From Bacteroidota bacterium (GTDB lineage: Bacteria; Bacteroidota; Ignavibacteria; Palsa-1295): 64,000 nucleotides of DNA. Shown here piece after piece: positions 8,607 to 18,273 of the stretch (the first letter of the stretch is position 1; each line of letters begins with the position of its first letter). The position numbers and the translations under genes were made by a program. The stretch spans positions 1-64,000 of the forward strand of contig JAUZNX010000011.1 of NCBI GenBank assembly GCA_030706745.1. Reading direction: 5' to 3'. The notes beneath the pieces are model-generated. The model saw only the letters and a program-made list of their open reading frames with translations. It ran no database searches and was not told where the DNA came from.

Positions 8607-11168
8607 TTAAGGGGCCGGATTGATTGGAGTCTCTACCAACACCTGGACTGTCCGGTTGTAGTAACGGCCTTCCGGCAATTCGTTCGGATACATCGCCGGA
8701 CCGTTTGGTCCTGATTTACCAAAACCATGTGCGGTCAACGACTTGACGCGTCCTTTAATGTGTCCGCTGACATCATTCTTTACGGCATTCGCCCGATTGG
8801 TCGAAAGCTTGACATTGTAGTCGTCCGTCCCCAGAATATCCGTAAACCCATTGACGGTCACGTCTGAATTCGGCTGGATACGACCATAGACATAGCTATC
8901 GAGAATCTTGTGATTCCATTTGCCCATGTCGGACTTGTTATAGGTGAACAGGATCAAATTATAGGTCTCGCGAGTCTTATCGCCTAAGTGCTCGGCTACG
9001 ACCTGGCTGATCGAGAACTGTTTGACATCGATATTATCCTGATTTGAAAGGACCTCGCGGCCTGTCTTATCGGTAACCTTGAGTTGGACCGACATCTTGT
9101 CTTCCCCGTCGGGCAGTTTGTTCCCTTCGGCCGAGCGCCAGTTGAATCCGGAATAGCTCGTGGTCGAAAGTGGACCCAGATCGGAGATGTCCGCCCAGGG
9201 CTTACCCTGATAAGAAATCACGAGATCGCGTTTGGCGATGGCATCATCGCGCAATCCGTTCTCCCATTGGAAACCACCTGTCGGTGCGTCAGGACGTTTC
9301 ACGACCTGATTGAAGAGCACTGGATGAACGATCTCCCATGCATCGCTGCCAAGCTCGACCCGGCGATTTTCGGCAATACCTTCCGGTGTAGTCGGCAGGG
9401 TTGGGTTCTCTGGAAGCTTGCGTGCTTCGACCTTGATGCGCTCGGGATCAATCTTCCAAATCTCAACGAGATACTTCTTGACGCCTTCCGCGCGTTGGCG
9501 AGAAAGGTCGATCGACATCTCCTGTTCGACATCCTGAGAGTTCGTACCCGTCAGGGTGATGACGGTCTTCGGATTGTTGCGCATCCGTTGCCCGACGATA
9601 TTTAGGTAGTTGTAATAGGCGTTGAGCGTTGAACTGATCGTGTCCTCCGAGAACCCGTTTGTCTGGTCGGGGTTGGTGTAGAGCGCATAGCGGCTCGGAA
9701 GCGTACCGTTGCCCAGATCGAAGAAGAGCATCGGCAGCAATGTAAAGAGCTCGATCGTCTTCTGCTCGCGGATGACGACTCCCTTGAAGTTTGGATACAA
9801 CGATGGCTTCTCCTTCAGCAATTGCGGGGTTTCCGTCACCCAATGCACGATCGGAGGCTTTTCGTTATTCATTGGAATGTCATGGACCCAGATACGCGAA
9901 GTATCATCGCGGAGCGGGATCATATCACGTGTTGCCGGATACGGAAAGTGATTCGACTCCGTGGCACTGATGATGTAAGGGCCTCCAAGCTTTCCATCCT
10001 TATCAGCAGTGAGTACTGCGAGGTACTCGCCAGTCGCGCTGTTGGCAGGCTTATTATAAACGGTATCACCCGTGCGTTCGTCAACGATGATCACGTGCGC
10101 ACCAAGATTGTCTTGTGTGTTCACATCATAGCAACGTCCCTTGAGTACGAGTGTCGGCTTCGGAGCCGGTGGATTGAGTGCGACCCAAATATCGAATTTT
10201 CCACTTCCACCATCGCGATCGCTTGTAAAATAGAGCGAGTTCGTTGCAGCCGAGAATGAGATAAAGAAATCGTTCGCCGGTGAATTAATCGGCGCCGGAA
10301 GTGCTTCCGGTTCCGTCCAATCGGTGTCCGTCGGGCCTTTCCACTCAGACTTAAAGATGTCGAGCCCACCCAGTCCGCCGTGGCCGTCTGAAGCAAAGAA
10401 GAGAGTCGTACCGTCTGCCGCGAGGAAGGGAGATGCATCATACCTGCCGGTGTTGATCTTCGAGCCGAGATTGATCGGATCGCCCCAGCGGCCATCAGGC
10501 AACTGATGACTCACGAAGATATCGACGTTCTCCTTGGCCTCAGAGCCAATTTTGCCAGGACGGTTGGAAGCAAAGAATAGCCGCTTGTTATCGGGAGAAA
10601 TCGAAGGTTGAGACTCCCAAAACACGGTATTGACCGGAGCGCCAACCTCATGGACGTTCTTCCAGTGAATACCATCGAGTGTCGCCACCCAAATATTCAC
10701 GTCGTTGGCGACTGTGGTATTGCGATTGGTTGCGAAGTAAATTGTCTGTCCGTCGGCCGCGATCGATGCAGCACCATCGGCCTCCGAGGAATTGATTTCC
10801 GTCACATCAGAAGGCGCCGACCATGAAGAATCGTTACTGGCGTCCGCCCGAGTGGTCATCCAAAAGTCTTCCTTGCCAACGCCACCGGATCGGTCGGAAA
10901 CGTAAAACATTGTCAGTCCATCAGCCGTCAATGTCGGCGAAAAATCGTTGACTTTCGAGTTGAGAACCGGGCCGAGATTCTTGACCACCAGCTTGGCGAA
11001 TGCACTCTTGGTGCTATCGGCGGGCGGCGGCGGGGGAAGCTTTGGATTGGCCGAATGGTGGAGCCGATGATGCGCAAGCCGGTGGGCGCTCGATGCGCCA
11101 GAAAGCGCCAGCGCGACCGCTACGAGGGAGATGAAGAGGAGGTTCGGGGTCGTTTTACGAAGTCTCAT
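8607..11168 (-). CDS. Beta-propeller (PD40), CRD and double OmpA-domain protein, PorE-like
   Basis: 853 residues from the ATG at 11168 (MRLRKTTPNLLF), chosen because it opens a signal peptide ending near ALSGASSAH. Residues about 70-330 contain repeated PD40/TolB-like blades (DGLTMFYVSDRSGG, DNKRLFFASNRPGK, DGTTLFFASDGHGG, LYFTSDRDGGSGKF). About 340-425 resembles a carboxypeptidase regulatory-like domain (VLKGRCYDVN to SATESNHFP). Two OmpA-like peptidoglycan-binding domains follow, at about 470-605 (LSRQRAEGVKKYLVE, ENRRVEL) and about 740-853 (LSTNRANAVKNDV, GRYYNRTVQV). PorE of the T9SS has the order TPR, propeller, CRD, OmpA. This protein lacks a visible TPR part and carries an extra OmpA domain. 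Location in the periplasm or outer membrane is inferred, as is a T9SS role suggested by the T9SS-substrate neighbours. Confidence 0.85.
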   Translation of the reverse strand: MRLRKTTPNLLFISLVAVALALSGASSAHRLAHHRLHHSANPKLPPPPPADSTKSAFAKLVVKNLGPVLNSKVNDFSPTLTADGLTMFYVSDRSGGVGKEDFWMTTRADASNDSSWSAPSDVTEINSSEADGAASIAADGQTIYFATNRNTTVANDVNIWVATLDGIHWKNVHEVGAPVNTVFWESQPSISPDNKRLFFASNRPGKIGSEAKENVDIFVSHQLPDGRWGDPINLGSKINTGRYDASPFLAADGTTLFFASDGHGGLGGLDIFKSEWKGPTDTDWTEPEALPAPINSPANDFFISFSAATNSLYFTSDRDGGSGKFDIWVALNPPAPKPTLVLKGRCYDVNTQDNLGAHVIIVDERTGDTVYNKPANSATGEYLAVLTADKDGKLGGPYIISATESNHFPYPATRDMIPLRDDTSRIWVHDIPMNNEKPPIVHWVTETPQLLKEKPSLYPNFKGVVIREQKTIELFTLLPMLFFDLGNGTLPSRYALYTNPDQTNGFSEDTISSTLNAYYNYLNIVGQRMRNNPKTVITLTGTNSQDVEQEMSIDLSRQRAEGVKKYLVEIWKIDPERIKVEARKLPENPTLPTTPEGIAENRRVELGSDAWEIVHPVLFNQVVKRPDAPTGGFQWENGLRDDAIAKRDLVISYQGKPWADISDLGPLSTTSYSGFNWRSAEGNKLPDGEDKMSVQLKVTDKTGREVLSNQDNIDVKQFSISQVVAEHLGDKTRETYNLILFTYNKSDMGKWNHKILDSYVYGRIQPNSDVTVNGFTDILGTDDYNVKLSTNRANAVKNDVSGHIKGRVKSLTAHGFGKSGPNGPAMYPNELPEGRYYNRTVQVLVETPINPAP

Positions 11169-12109
11169 AAGCAATAGTTGGTCATCAGTCACGGATACGG
11201 ATCATCACTTCCCGCTTAGGTGCAGGTTAACCGCAACGTGCGCGGACCAAACGGCCCATGCATTTCGACGGTCATGCACATTCAATTTGCCTGTTCAGGC
11301 TCACAGATACAGCAGAAAGCAACTCGGAGAACAATTCAAATTCTCTCACTCAGGCGGAAAGCAGCCTTCTCAGAACGTCATCCGAAACAATTGGTTCAAG
11401 CACGCACTCCGCGAAACCGCATGGCGGCATCGATTCGGAATGCGGCGAGCGGTTTCCGCATAACATTCACGAGAAGCGACGAAGAACGCGAACATGCTCG
11501 CCGAGGCATTCACCCGGTGGCGCCGTTTTGCAACGCTCGCTCCAAGGCTCGCCCTACCGAAAAGTCACTCCGAGTGAATCACTCCATGTAAAAATAACTT
11601 GTTTTTTGTCGCGTCCCGCTAAAAACGACATTGATATGGCAATTTGTGTAGAACAATCAACCACTTTCCCCCACAATCCATACTTTCTAAAACAACCTTA
11701 CCCATAGTGCCGAAAGGCGGAAACCTCAACAGGAACATCACGGGTTCGAGCGTGCCCTGCAACACACATGACGTTGGGTCGGCCCCTACCCCCCGCGTCA
11801 TGTGCGCCCCAAGCGCAGGGACCGCCAACGCCCCGGCGGGTAAAAGGACATCCGTCCTTTGTTTCCATTGCCAGCTCCACGACATCACGCATGCCCCCGT
11901 TGACACTCCGCGGTTTCGGAGTGGGCTTCGGGTACGATCGAGTGGATTACTCCGCCGGGGTGCGTCACTCTAGTCGTTGCTCGAAAATATTGACGAAGAT
12001 GCAATCACAGTTCTTGCTCGGCTGTTCCACGCTGAGCGTTACCACGATTGGTCACATGGGGCTAGTTCGATTTACTGTTCTTGATGCCGTCCTTGGAAGC
12101 TGCGCTCTG
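11169..12109. other. Long divergent intergenic region with small ACTCC/GGAGT inverted repeats
   Basis: About 940 bp separate two divergent genes. No reading frame here looks like a protein; the in-frame extension upstream of the next gene from 11768 is low-complexity and lacks a credible N-terminus. It contains palindromic ACTCC/GGAGT motifs at 11567-11588 (TCACTCCGAGTGA), 11897-11920 and around 11942-11970. Promoters for both neighbours should lie here, but I could not locate a convincing one. Confidence 0.5.
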
Positions 12110-15100
12110 ATGAGCATGTTGCGGCTTCGTTCGCGCGCGTCATTACGGCTCGTCACCCCACGGCCGCTCACCTCGCGGCGATTTGCAGTGCGTGCCGCGA
12201 CTGCGACCATATCGTTGCTTGTCGTGCCATTTGCAATCATGCCGGCTGCCTTTGGGCAAACCTGGCACCCATGGCATCGACATACCCCGCGCGATACCGT
12301 GTTCGTCCCGGCGAACCAATCCACCGCGACGGTGAGCCATAACAACTTTACGCCTCTATCGGGGATCACGGCCGATCTTTATTGCTGGGGAACGTTCAGT
12401 GCGCTTCCGGGCCAAACGCCGGATAGTGGATTCGATGCGGCGTATCTCTATAGGGATACGGCCTGGAATGCCCCATTCCCGCTCAAGAACCCACCTATGT
12501 GGCCGTCACCAAAAGGTACGAGCTATAATATTTACTTGAGCTATTGGACTTCTGGCGTTGCCGCGGATGAGCGTCCGGTGAGCTTCATTCAACCGGACTC
12601 CGCATACCAACCGTCGCATTATTATACCTCACGGGTTGCCGGCGCGACCTCGAATCTGAGATTCCGTATTTACGATCGAGTAACCGAACGTGGAGATCCT
12701 AGATTCTTCTATGGGCAGAACCAGGGTGGGATTACTATCGCCATGGCGCAGCACACTGCGGACATCTCGGTTCAATACACAAGTCATAGTTTTGGAACGG
12801 TCGATGTCGGATCTCGCAGTCCCTGGATCGATTCCATTGGCAGTTGCGGCGTCGATCCATTGAAGATCGATAGCATTCGCATTGATGGACCAGATGCTGG
12901 TGAGTTCAGCGTCATCTCCGAAGACGGCGACCAATTCGCGCTGCCGAACGAGGGCACCAATGAATTTCGGATTATTTACACGCCGACCAAAGCCAGCCCG
13001 GTTCAGGCGGTACTCCATATTTATTCATCGAACGCCTATGCTCCGGATCGCGTACAAGCGATCCAATTGACCGGAGCGGGTGCGGCACCCCAAGCAGAGT
13101 TTGGTACAACGGCGATCGACTTCAATCGCGTACGAGTCCATTCGACAAGCAAGCAGAACGTCGTTGTCAACAATTTTGGAAATGGTGACCTTCGCTTCGA
13201 TTCCATCTGGATTGTACCGGGCTGGATGAAGACAGCGAAAATATTCCTGCCTCCGGATACCTTTGCGATCGCAAAGTCGGGGTCGCTGAAGCCATCGTTG
13301 GGACTAATCCCCATCACATTTACTCCGGCCGCAGCGCAGAAGTACAGCGCAACAGCGTTTTTCCGCAATCGGACAACGGGACAAGTGACACAGATTGCAT
13401 TGTCGGGCGAAGGCGCCATGCCCATCGTCAAGATGGACAACATGACACTTGATTTCGGCACGGTCCGGTCCTATGGCACGGCGACGTTGCCGGATACGCT
13501 CCGGAACTCCGGCAATTGGACCGGTCATATTACCTATGTCGGACTTCAGAATGGAGACAAATCTGCCTTTTCCTTCACGCCACCCGATACGGCATTCCTT
13601 CTGAATGCTGGCGAAGCCAGGCCGTATCTCATCACGTTTAATCCGGGCACACTGACTCGGACGACGCTGAAGGTTAGTCTGGTATTTTACTTCGACAATG
13701 CGGATACTCCGCTAACGGTCACATTGATCGGACGCGAGGAACCACCTCAGATCACATACGACACGTTGCTTGTAAACTTTGGCAATGTTGAGGTCGAGGA
13801 TATCGGATACCGCAGTGTGGGCCTGAACAATGCAAGCGCCATCGCGACGGGATTCCAGAGCACGATCAGTTCGAACGATCTCTCGACATTCAATCTCGAT
13901 CAACCGGCACCGCCGGTCTTTAACAAGGGCCGCAATACGATGCAGCTCTCGTTCCATCCGCACCGTCGCGGACCGGCCAGTGGCTGGCTCCACATCAGAG
14001 CCGGCGTTCAGACCGATTCCATCTTCATGTATGGATTCGCGACCCAAGCATTTCCGATTTTCGATCCACCTGTGATGGACTACGGCATCGTCCCAAGTGG
14101 CGCGAACAATTATCAGTTGACGGAACTGCGTGATACAGGGGACGCTCCGCTTCAAATCTGCTCGGTGGATGTCATTGGAGATGGGTTCACACTCTCGCCA
14201 CTGAAATTCCCACTCCCCTGCACGATCCCGCCGGACGGCATGACCTCAAAGCTTATTGGCGTCTATTTCACGACCAATGATCGTACGGGACTGCCCCACT
14301 ATGGCCGGCTCGAAATTCATTACTGCAATGGGCGGATGGACACCGTTCAACTGATCGCAAAAGAACAGGCGCAACACGTTCAGTATACCGAATCGCCCGT
14401 GACCGGTCTCGATTTCGGCAAGGTCCACGTTGGTGTGACCGCGCTTGCAAATGCTGGTGTTTGGAACGGCTCGAACGTCAACATTACGATTGACTCGATT
14501 TGGATCACTCCGCTCTCCGGGCCATTTGCTACGATTACCAAGACAGCGACGGTTTCGACAAACAGTGCCGACAGCAATATCTCGATTAGCTTCGAGCCAC
14601 CGGCGCGCGGGCGCTTCTCCGCCATGCTGCATGCGAAGCAGGGCACGATATGGCAAGACTCGATCCCGGTATTCGGAACCGGCGTTGCGGCCATAGAGGT
14701 GCTATCGCCGGATACCGTCAACATCGCGAAGACCGACGTCGGCTTAACGAGTGGTGTATCGCAGTTCGCACTTTCCGATACAGGCGATTGGCCGCTTCAG
14801 GCAAGCATTGTTAAGATCAACGATCTGTATAATGAGTTTCTTGTGACGACGGCGAAACCGGATACAATAGATGCTACGCCCGTAATGGATTCCATGGATA
14901 TGCATGAGACGCACCTTTACTCCGTGACGTTCTCGCCAAAGCGTCCCTTATTGCCGGACCACGAAGCACAACTGGTCTTCAGCTTTGACGATGGGACGAT
15001 GCAGATCGTGACGCTCATCGGTCACGACCGCTCGGGCTTCCTGGCGTTCGACAAAGACACTCTGAACTTTGGCAAGGTCCGCATCGGCGCTGCGCCAGTA

Positions 15101-16426
15101 ACAATGACCGTTGGACTTGCCAACACATCGGATACGACACTGACAGCGACTGCATTGCGCCTACCCAACGTGCCGTTTGCATCCGTCGCGACGGCTCCGA
15201 TCTCCGTTGATTCTGCGACCACTGCTTCCGTCCCCGTGACATTCACTCCGACGAAGCTCGGACTGGTTCAGGACTCGATCGTTGGATCCGGCAGGCCGTT
15301 CGTGGATTCCGTCGGGAAGACTGTCATTCTCACTGGTATCGGCGCAGCACCTGTGCCGCACTTTTCAAGTGATACTGTTGATTTTGGTGTGCTTACCGTC
15401 GGAACTCCGGGCTCGGGCAACCTGATGCTGAGCAATGTCGGCAACTGGCCACTTTCAAGCAAGTGGACGATCACAGGACCGAACGCCGCAGATTTCGCTT
15501 CGATCTTTGCCGCCGATACCACGATCTCAGAAAATGATAATGCGAACGTTGCGATTCATTTCCTGGCATCGACACCGCTTCAGTACACTCCTCGGACAGC
15601 CACGCTGACCTTTACCTTGGACGATGATCCATCGGCGCAATTCTCCGTAGTGTTGATCGCTCGCGATAAGGCGCCTCTGCAAGTGCCTGTCTCCTTCGGC
15701 GGTAATTTTGCTGCTCATGCTGGAGATTACATTTTCGCGTATCTTCGTTTGGGATCTTCCGTGCCTGACTCTATCGGCTTGCAGCATATTCATGGGACGA
15801 TTACGTACGATCCATCCATTATCGAGGAGTTGAAGGACAAGCGGGAACAAGGCAGCCTCGTCCCTTCCCCACTGTGGAAAGTTACGATTACAGATACACT
15901 TGGGACACCCGGCAGCACCAAGACCATTGTGTATGACATCCAGTCGAGATCTGACACACTCCGGAATCCGGGTGCGCTTCTGAAGCTCACATTCCGAATC
16001 CACGATGGCCTCACGCCGGGTGCCCAGAGTGAACTTGTAACCGACCCGGTTTTTCCCGATACCAAGGAAGCCGTTGCGATCACGACCCCAAGTGTGGTCC
16101 AACTGGATTCTTTGTGCGGGCAGGGACACTTTACTGCCGGCGAAGCTGCGGCAACGTTTATCGAGCAGAATACTCCCAATCCGTTCGGCTCGAGTTCTCC
16201 GACAACATTCTTACCGTTTGATGTCGGCTCGGACAACACTCAGATCACCATCCGCATCCTGAATGCAAGCGGACGCGAAATATATCGTCCGCTCGACAAA
16301 GCGGTCTATGCTCATGGGCATTATTCGGTGCCGCTGAGCGCGAAGGATGTCGGCTCCGGAAGCTTCTTCTATGAGTTTGAAGCCCAGGGCCAGCCGCCGC
16401 AAGTCAAAAAGATGAGCGTGCAATAA
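12110..16426 (+). CDS. Giant anchor-D (ASH) repeat protein with cohesin-like and T9SS sorting domains
   Basis: Predicted secreted surface protein of 1438 residues. The frame is open from 11768, but I chose the ATG at 12110 (MSMLRLRSRASL). It has a weak GGAAG about 10 bases upstream and leads to a signal peptide ending near IMPAAFGQ. After a short N-terminal domain come many anchor-D/ASH-type beta domains from about residue 215 (SFGTVDVGS, IDFNRVRVHS, LDFGTVRSYG, VNFGNVEVED, LDFGKVHVGV, LNFGKVRIGA, VDFGVLTVGT). A cohesin-like segment sits at about 1193-1327 and a T9SS type A sorting domain at about 1347-1438 (NTPNPFGSSS to KMSVQ). It differs from the IgGFc-type proteins in lacking that N-terminal domain. 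The partner or ligand is unknown. Confidence 0.87.
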   Translation: MSMLRLRSRASLRLVTPRPLTSRRFAVRAATATISLLVVPFAIMPAAFGQTWHPWHRHTPRDTVFVPANQSTATVSHNNFTPLSGITADLYCWGTFSALPGQTPDSGFDAAYLYRDTAWNAPFPLKNPPMWPSPKGTSYNIYLSYWTSGVAADERPVSFIQPDSAYQPSHYYTSRVAGATSNLRFRIYDRVTERGDPRFFYGQNQGGITIAMAQHTADISVQYTSHSFGTVDVGSRSPWIDSIGSCGVDPLKIDSIRIDGPDAGEFSVISEDGDQFALPNEGTNEFRIIYTPTKASPVQAVLHIYSSNAYAPDRVQAIQLTGAGAAPQAEFGTTAIDFNRVRVHSTSKQNVVVNNFGNGDLRFDSIWIVPGWMKTAKIFLPPDTFAIAKSGSLKPSLGLIPITFTPAAAQKYSATAFFRNRTTGQVTQIALSGEGAMPIVKMDNMTLDFGTVRSYGTATLPDTLRNSGNWTGHITYVGLQNGDKSAFSFTPPDTAFLLNAGEARPYLITFNPGTLTRTTLKVSLVFYFDNADTPLTVTLIGREEPPQITYDTLLVNFGNVEVEDIGYRSVGLNNASAIATGFQSTISSNDLSTFNLDQPAPPVFNKGRNTMQLSFHPHRRGPASGWLHIRAGVQTDSIFMYGFATQAFPIFDPPVMDYGIVPSGANNYQLTELRDTGDAPLQICSVDVIGDGFTLSPLKFPLPCTIPPDGMTSKLIGVYFTTNDRTGLPHYGRLEIHYCNGRMDTVQLIAKEQAQHVQYTESPVTGLDFGKVHVGVTALANAGVWNGSNVNITIDSIWITPLSGPFATITKTATVSTNSADSNISISFEPPARGRFSAMLHAKQGTIWQDSIPVFGTGVAAIEVLSPDTVNIAKTDVGLTSGVSQFALSDTGDWPLQASIVKINDLYNEFLVTTAKPDTIDATPVMDSMDMHETHLYSVTFSPKRPLLPDHEAQLVFSFDDGTMQIVTLIGHDRSGFLAFDKDTLNFGKVRIGAAPVTMTVGLANTSDTTLTATALRLPNVPFASVATAPISVDSATTASVPVTFTPTKLGLVQDSIVGSGRPFVDSVGKTVILTGIGAAPVPHFSSDTVDFGVLTVGTPGSGNLMLSNVGNWPLSSKWTITGPNAADFASIFAADTTISENDNANVAIHFLASTPLQYTPRTATLTFTLDDDPSAQFSVVLIARDKAPLQVPVSFGGNFAAHAGDYIFAYLRLGSSVPDSIGLQHIHGTITYDPSIIEELKDKREQGSLVPSPLWKVTITDTLGTPGSTKTIVYDIQSRSDTLRNPGALLKLTFRIHDGLTPGAQSELVTDPVFPDTKEAVAITTPSVVQLDSLCGQGHFTAGEAAATFIEQNTPNPFGSSSPTTFLPFDVGSDNTQITIRILNASGREIYRPLDKAVYAHGHYSVPLSAKDVGSGSFFYEFEAQGQPPQVKKMSVQ

Positions 16427-16437
16427 CTCTCAGAACA

Positions 16438-16555
16438 GATGAGGGATGAAGGCTGAGGAATGAAAGTGATAATCGCATCGCTGGCAGTGTTTGCCCCTGC
16501 TGCTTCAGCGATTGCGGATTGAATCTTTCATCAATCATTCTTCATCCTTCATCCT
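16438..16555. repeat. Facing heptanucleotide repeat arms upstream of dapF
   Basis: Four degenerate heptamers of the GATGAGG/GATGAAG type at 16438-16465 face four complementary ones (CTTTCAT, CAATCAT, TCTTCAT, CCTTCAT) at 16525-16552. An inner ATCGCTG/CAGCGAT pair lies between them. The element fills the gap between the surface-protein stop and dapF and could fold as a hairpin, possibly acting as a terminator or a leader structure. Confidence 0.65.
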
Positions 16556-16581
16556 TTACACGCTTTATCCTAATTAAGCAG

Positions 16582-17481
16582 ATGCAACATTCATTCGAGC
16601 GAATGACGGCGGCCGGCAATACATTTGTCGTGCTTAATACATGGGAAGACCCGCTCTCGCTCTCACGCGATGAGATGCGGTTACTCGTTCGGAAGGCCTG
16701 CGATTACAAGGAAGGGATCGGCTCAGATGGCCTGATCCTGATTAATCAAAGCCGGTCCGCGCCTTTCCGAATGGATTATTACAATCCGGATGGTTCAACC
16801 GGGATGCTCTGCGGTAACGGAAGCCGTTGTGCCGTCGATGCGGCCCGCAGCTATGGATTCGTCACCACCGATCGGACGGAATTCGAAGTACTTGGCGCAA
16901 TTAATCGTGCTGAAATCCTTCCGACAGGTAATGTGCGAGTTTACTTTCAAGATCCCTCGATCGTTCGATTGAACCTGTCTCTGCCGCTGGAGGATAGCAT
17001 CAGCATATACGCACATTACGTCGATCTTGGGTCGCAGCATATCGTCGTATTCTCCGAAGCGCTTCGACCGTTTGGCAAAGCGGAAATCGAAGCGTTGAAT
17101 ATCGAGCACTTTGGTCCACTGCTTCGGTGGCATCCGGATTTTGCGCCGGTTGGAGCGAACGCAAATTTCATCGATGTCCGCTCCGATGGCGACGAGAAGT
17201 ATCTGCGCATTCGGACATACGAGCGCGGTGTGGAAGGCGAGACACTCGCCTGTGGCACGGGCTGCATGTCTTCGGCAATCGTGGCCAAATTGACGGGCAG
17301 AATTTCGAAACTTCCCGTTCGTCTTCTCACGCAAAGTGGGGAATACGTTTCTGTGAATTTCTCGATCGAGGGCGAGCACATCCGCAATCTTTCGCTCGAA
17401 GGAAGTGTCGTCCATGGCGAAACCGGCACATTCGATTTCGACGAAGCCACCGGCGCGTTCGCCATTACCAGAACAGAATAA
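16582..17481 (+). CDS. dapF: Diaminopimelate epimerase
   Basis: Interconverts LL- and meso-diaminopimelate in lysine and peptidoglycan-precursor synthesis; cytoplasmic. The protein is 299 residues, a normal length. The ATG at 16582 (MQHSFERMTAAGNTF) matches the family N-terminus; the frame extends upstream into the heptamer repeat, which I do not regard as coding. The two catalytic cysteines are visible: Cys77 in CGNGSRC and Cys224 in ETLACGTGCMSS. The GNxF motif near the N-terminus and the ERGVEGET motif are present too. It is followed after only 6 bases by an outer-membrane protein gene, so the two are probably co-transcribed. The call is secure. Confidence 0.95.
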   Translation: MQHSFERMTAAGNTFVVLNTWEDPLSLSRDEMRLLVRKACDYKEGIGSDGLILINQSRSAPFRMDYYNPDGSTGMLCGNGSRCAVDAARSYGFVTTDRTEFEVLGAINRAEILPTGNVRVYFQDPSIVRLNLSLPLEDSISIYAHYVDLGSQHIVVFSEALRPFGKAEIEALNIEHFGPLLRWHPDFAPVGANANFIDVRSDGDEKYLRIRTYERGVEGETLACGTGCMSSAIVAKLTGRISKLPVRLLTQSGEYVSVNFSIEGEHIRNLSLEGSVVHGETGTFDFDEATGAFAITRTE

Positions 17482-17487
17482 GTCTGC

Positions 17488-18225
17488 ATGAAACTGCTGC
17501 TCAGCATTGTCATTGTCACGACCGCCATCGGCGTCTCGGTGCGTCCGGTCACGGCCCAGCCGAAAGTATACGTTCCGGCGAAGTACGCACGGGATACTTC
17601 TACATTCTGGATCTTCAATGACATTACGATGGGGCCCTACTTCACCGCAGGATATGCCCGGCAAAACGAGAAGCTCCCGGATGGCTGGCATTCGATGGCC
17701 CAGTTTGCATATACCTTTGGTGGCACGATCGATGGTGCTATCAATTCCTGGCTTGGCCTTAATTTCAGTCTGCTGTATGATTCGCGCGATGTATCCATGG
17801 CAACGTCCGGGGATTCGGATAACATCGATTTGAATATCGGCTACATTGCCATCCAACCATCTTTGCGGATCTTCTGGCTGCTCGTCGGACTGGCATTCGA
17901 TTTACCGATGAGCGGCAGCGCGAATGAAGCGGTCGCCGTGTTTACAAATCCGAGGACGAACACGACCGGAAAGTACGCCGGAAATCTTAATGCGAATACT
18001 AGCGATCTTGCGACGCTAACGGAATTACGCGCAACCCTCTCGATCCCGATCTTGCATGCCGAAAGCGGTATGCTTCATCTGATCGTGAGCGGCAATTATC
18101 CGCTCGGGCACACTGTCACGGGCACCTCGAGTTTCGACACGACGGGCCATTTTTCGAAGGTTGGGGCGGGGCCATTACCGACTGTCGAAGCAGGCCTTAC
18201 TTACCAGTTCGATTTGTTGCACTGA
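17488..18225 (+). CDS. Outer-membrane beta-barrel protein, unknown function
   Basis: 245 residues with a signal peptide (MKLLLSIVIVTTAIGVSV, cut near VTAQ). The mature part has alternating hydrophobic and aromatic strands separated by glycine-rich turns (GPYFTAGYARQ, FAYTFGGTID, LGLNFSLLYDSRD, IGYIAIQPSLRIFW) and ends in an aromatic strand, AGLTYQFDLLH, as expected of a small barrel of the PorT/OMP_b-brl kind. It lies 6 bases after dapF and is followed by a related barrel gene. The two share the GPYFTAG/GPMFTAG and TYQFDL/AYLFDL segments, which suggests an old tandem duplication. No substrate can be suggested. Confidence 0.75.
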   Translation: MKLLLSIVIVTTAIGVSVRPVTAQPKVYVPAKYARDTSTFWIFNDITMGPYFTAGYARQNEKLPDGWHSMAQFAYTFGGTIDGAINSWLGLNFSLLYDSRDVSMATSGDSDNIDLNIGYIAIQPSLRIFWLLVGLAFDLPMSGSANEAVAVFTNPRTNTTGKYAGNLNANTSDLATLTELRATLSIPILHAESGMLHLIVSGNYPLGHTVTGTSSFDTTGHFSKVGAGPLPTVEAGLTYQFDLLH

Positions 18226-18242
18226 CGGATGTGGTATATTTG
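18213..18242 (+). promoter_or_regulatory. Bacteroidota-type promoter, TTTG-N18-TATATTTG
   Basis: TTTG at 18213-18216 and TATATTTG at 18235-18242 are separated by 18 bases. This matches the known Bacteroidota consensus of a -33 TTTG box and a -7 TAnnTTTG box. It ends about 31 bases before the ATG at 18274. The site overlaps the end of the preceding coding sequence, so the second barrel gene can be expressed independently. Confidence 0.65.
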
Positions 18243-18273
18243 TAGTCGTGCATTCACACCAATCTTTTCTGAC

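Noticed and set aside
11768-12109. Upstream in-frame extension of the giant anchor-D gene
   Set aside because: It would place more than 110 low-complexity residues before the signal peptide. The start at 12110 gives a normal secretion signal.
16519-16581. N-terminal extension of dapF
   Set aside because: It translates part of the heptamer repeat (MNLSSIILHPSSF) and has no match to DapF, whose family start is MQHSFERMTAAGNTF.
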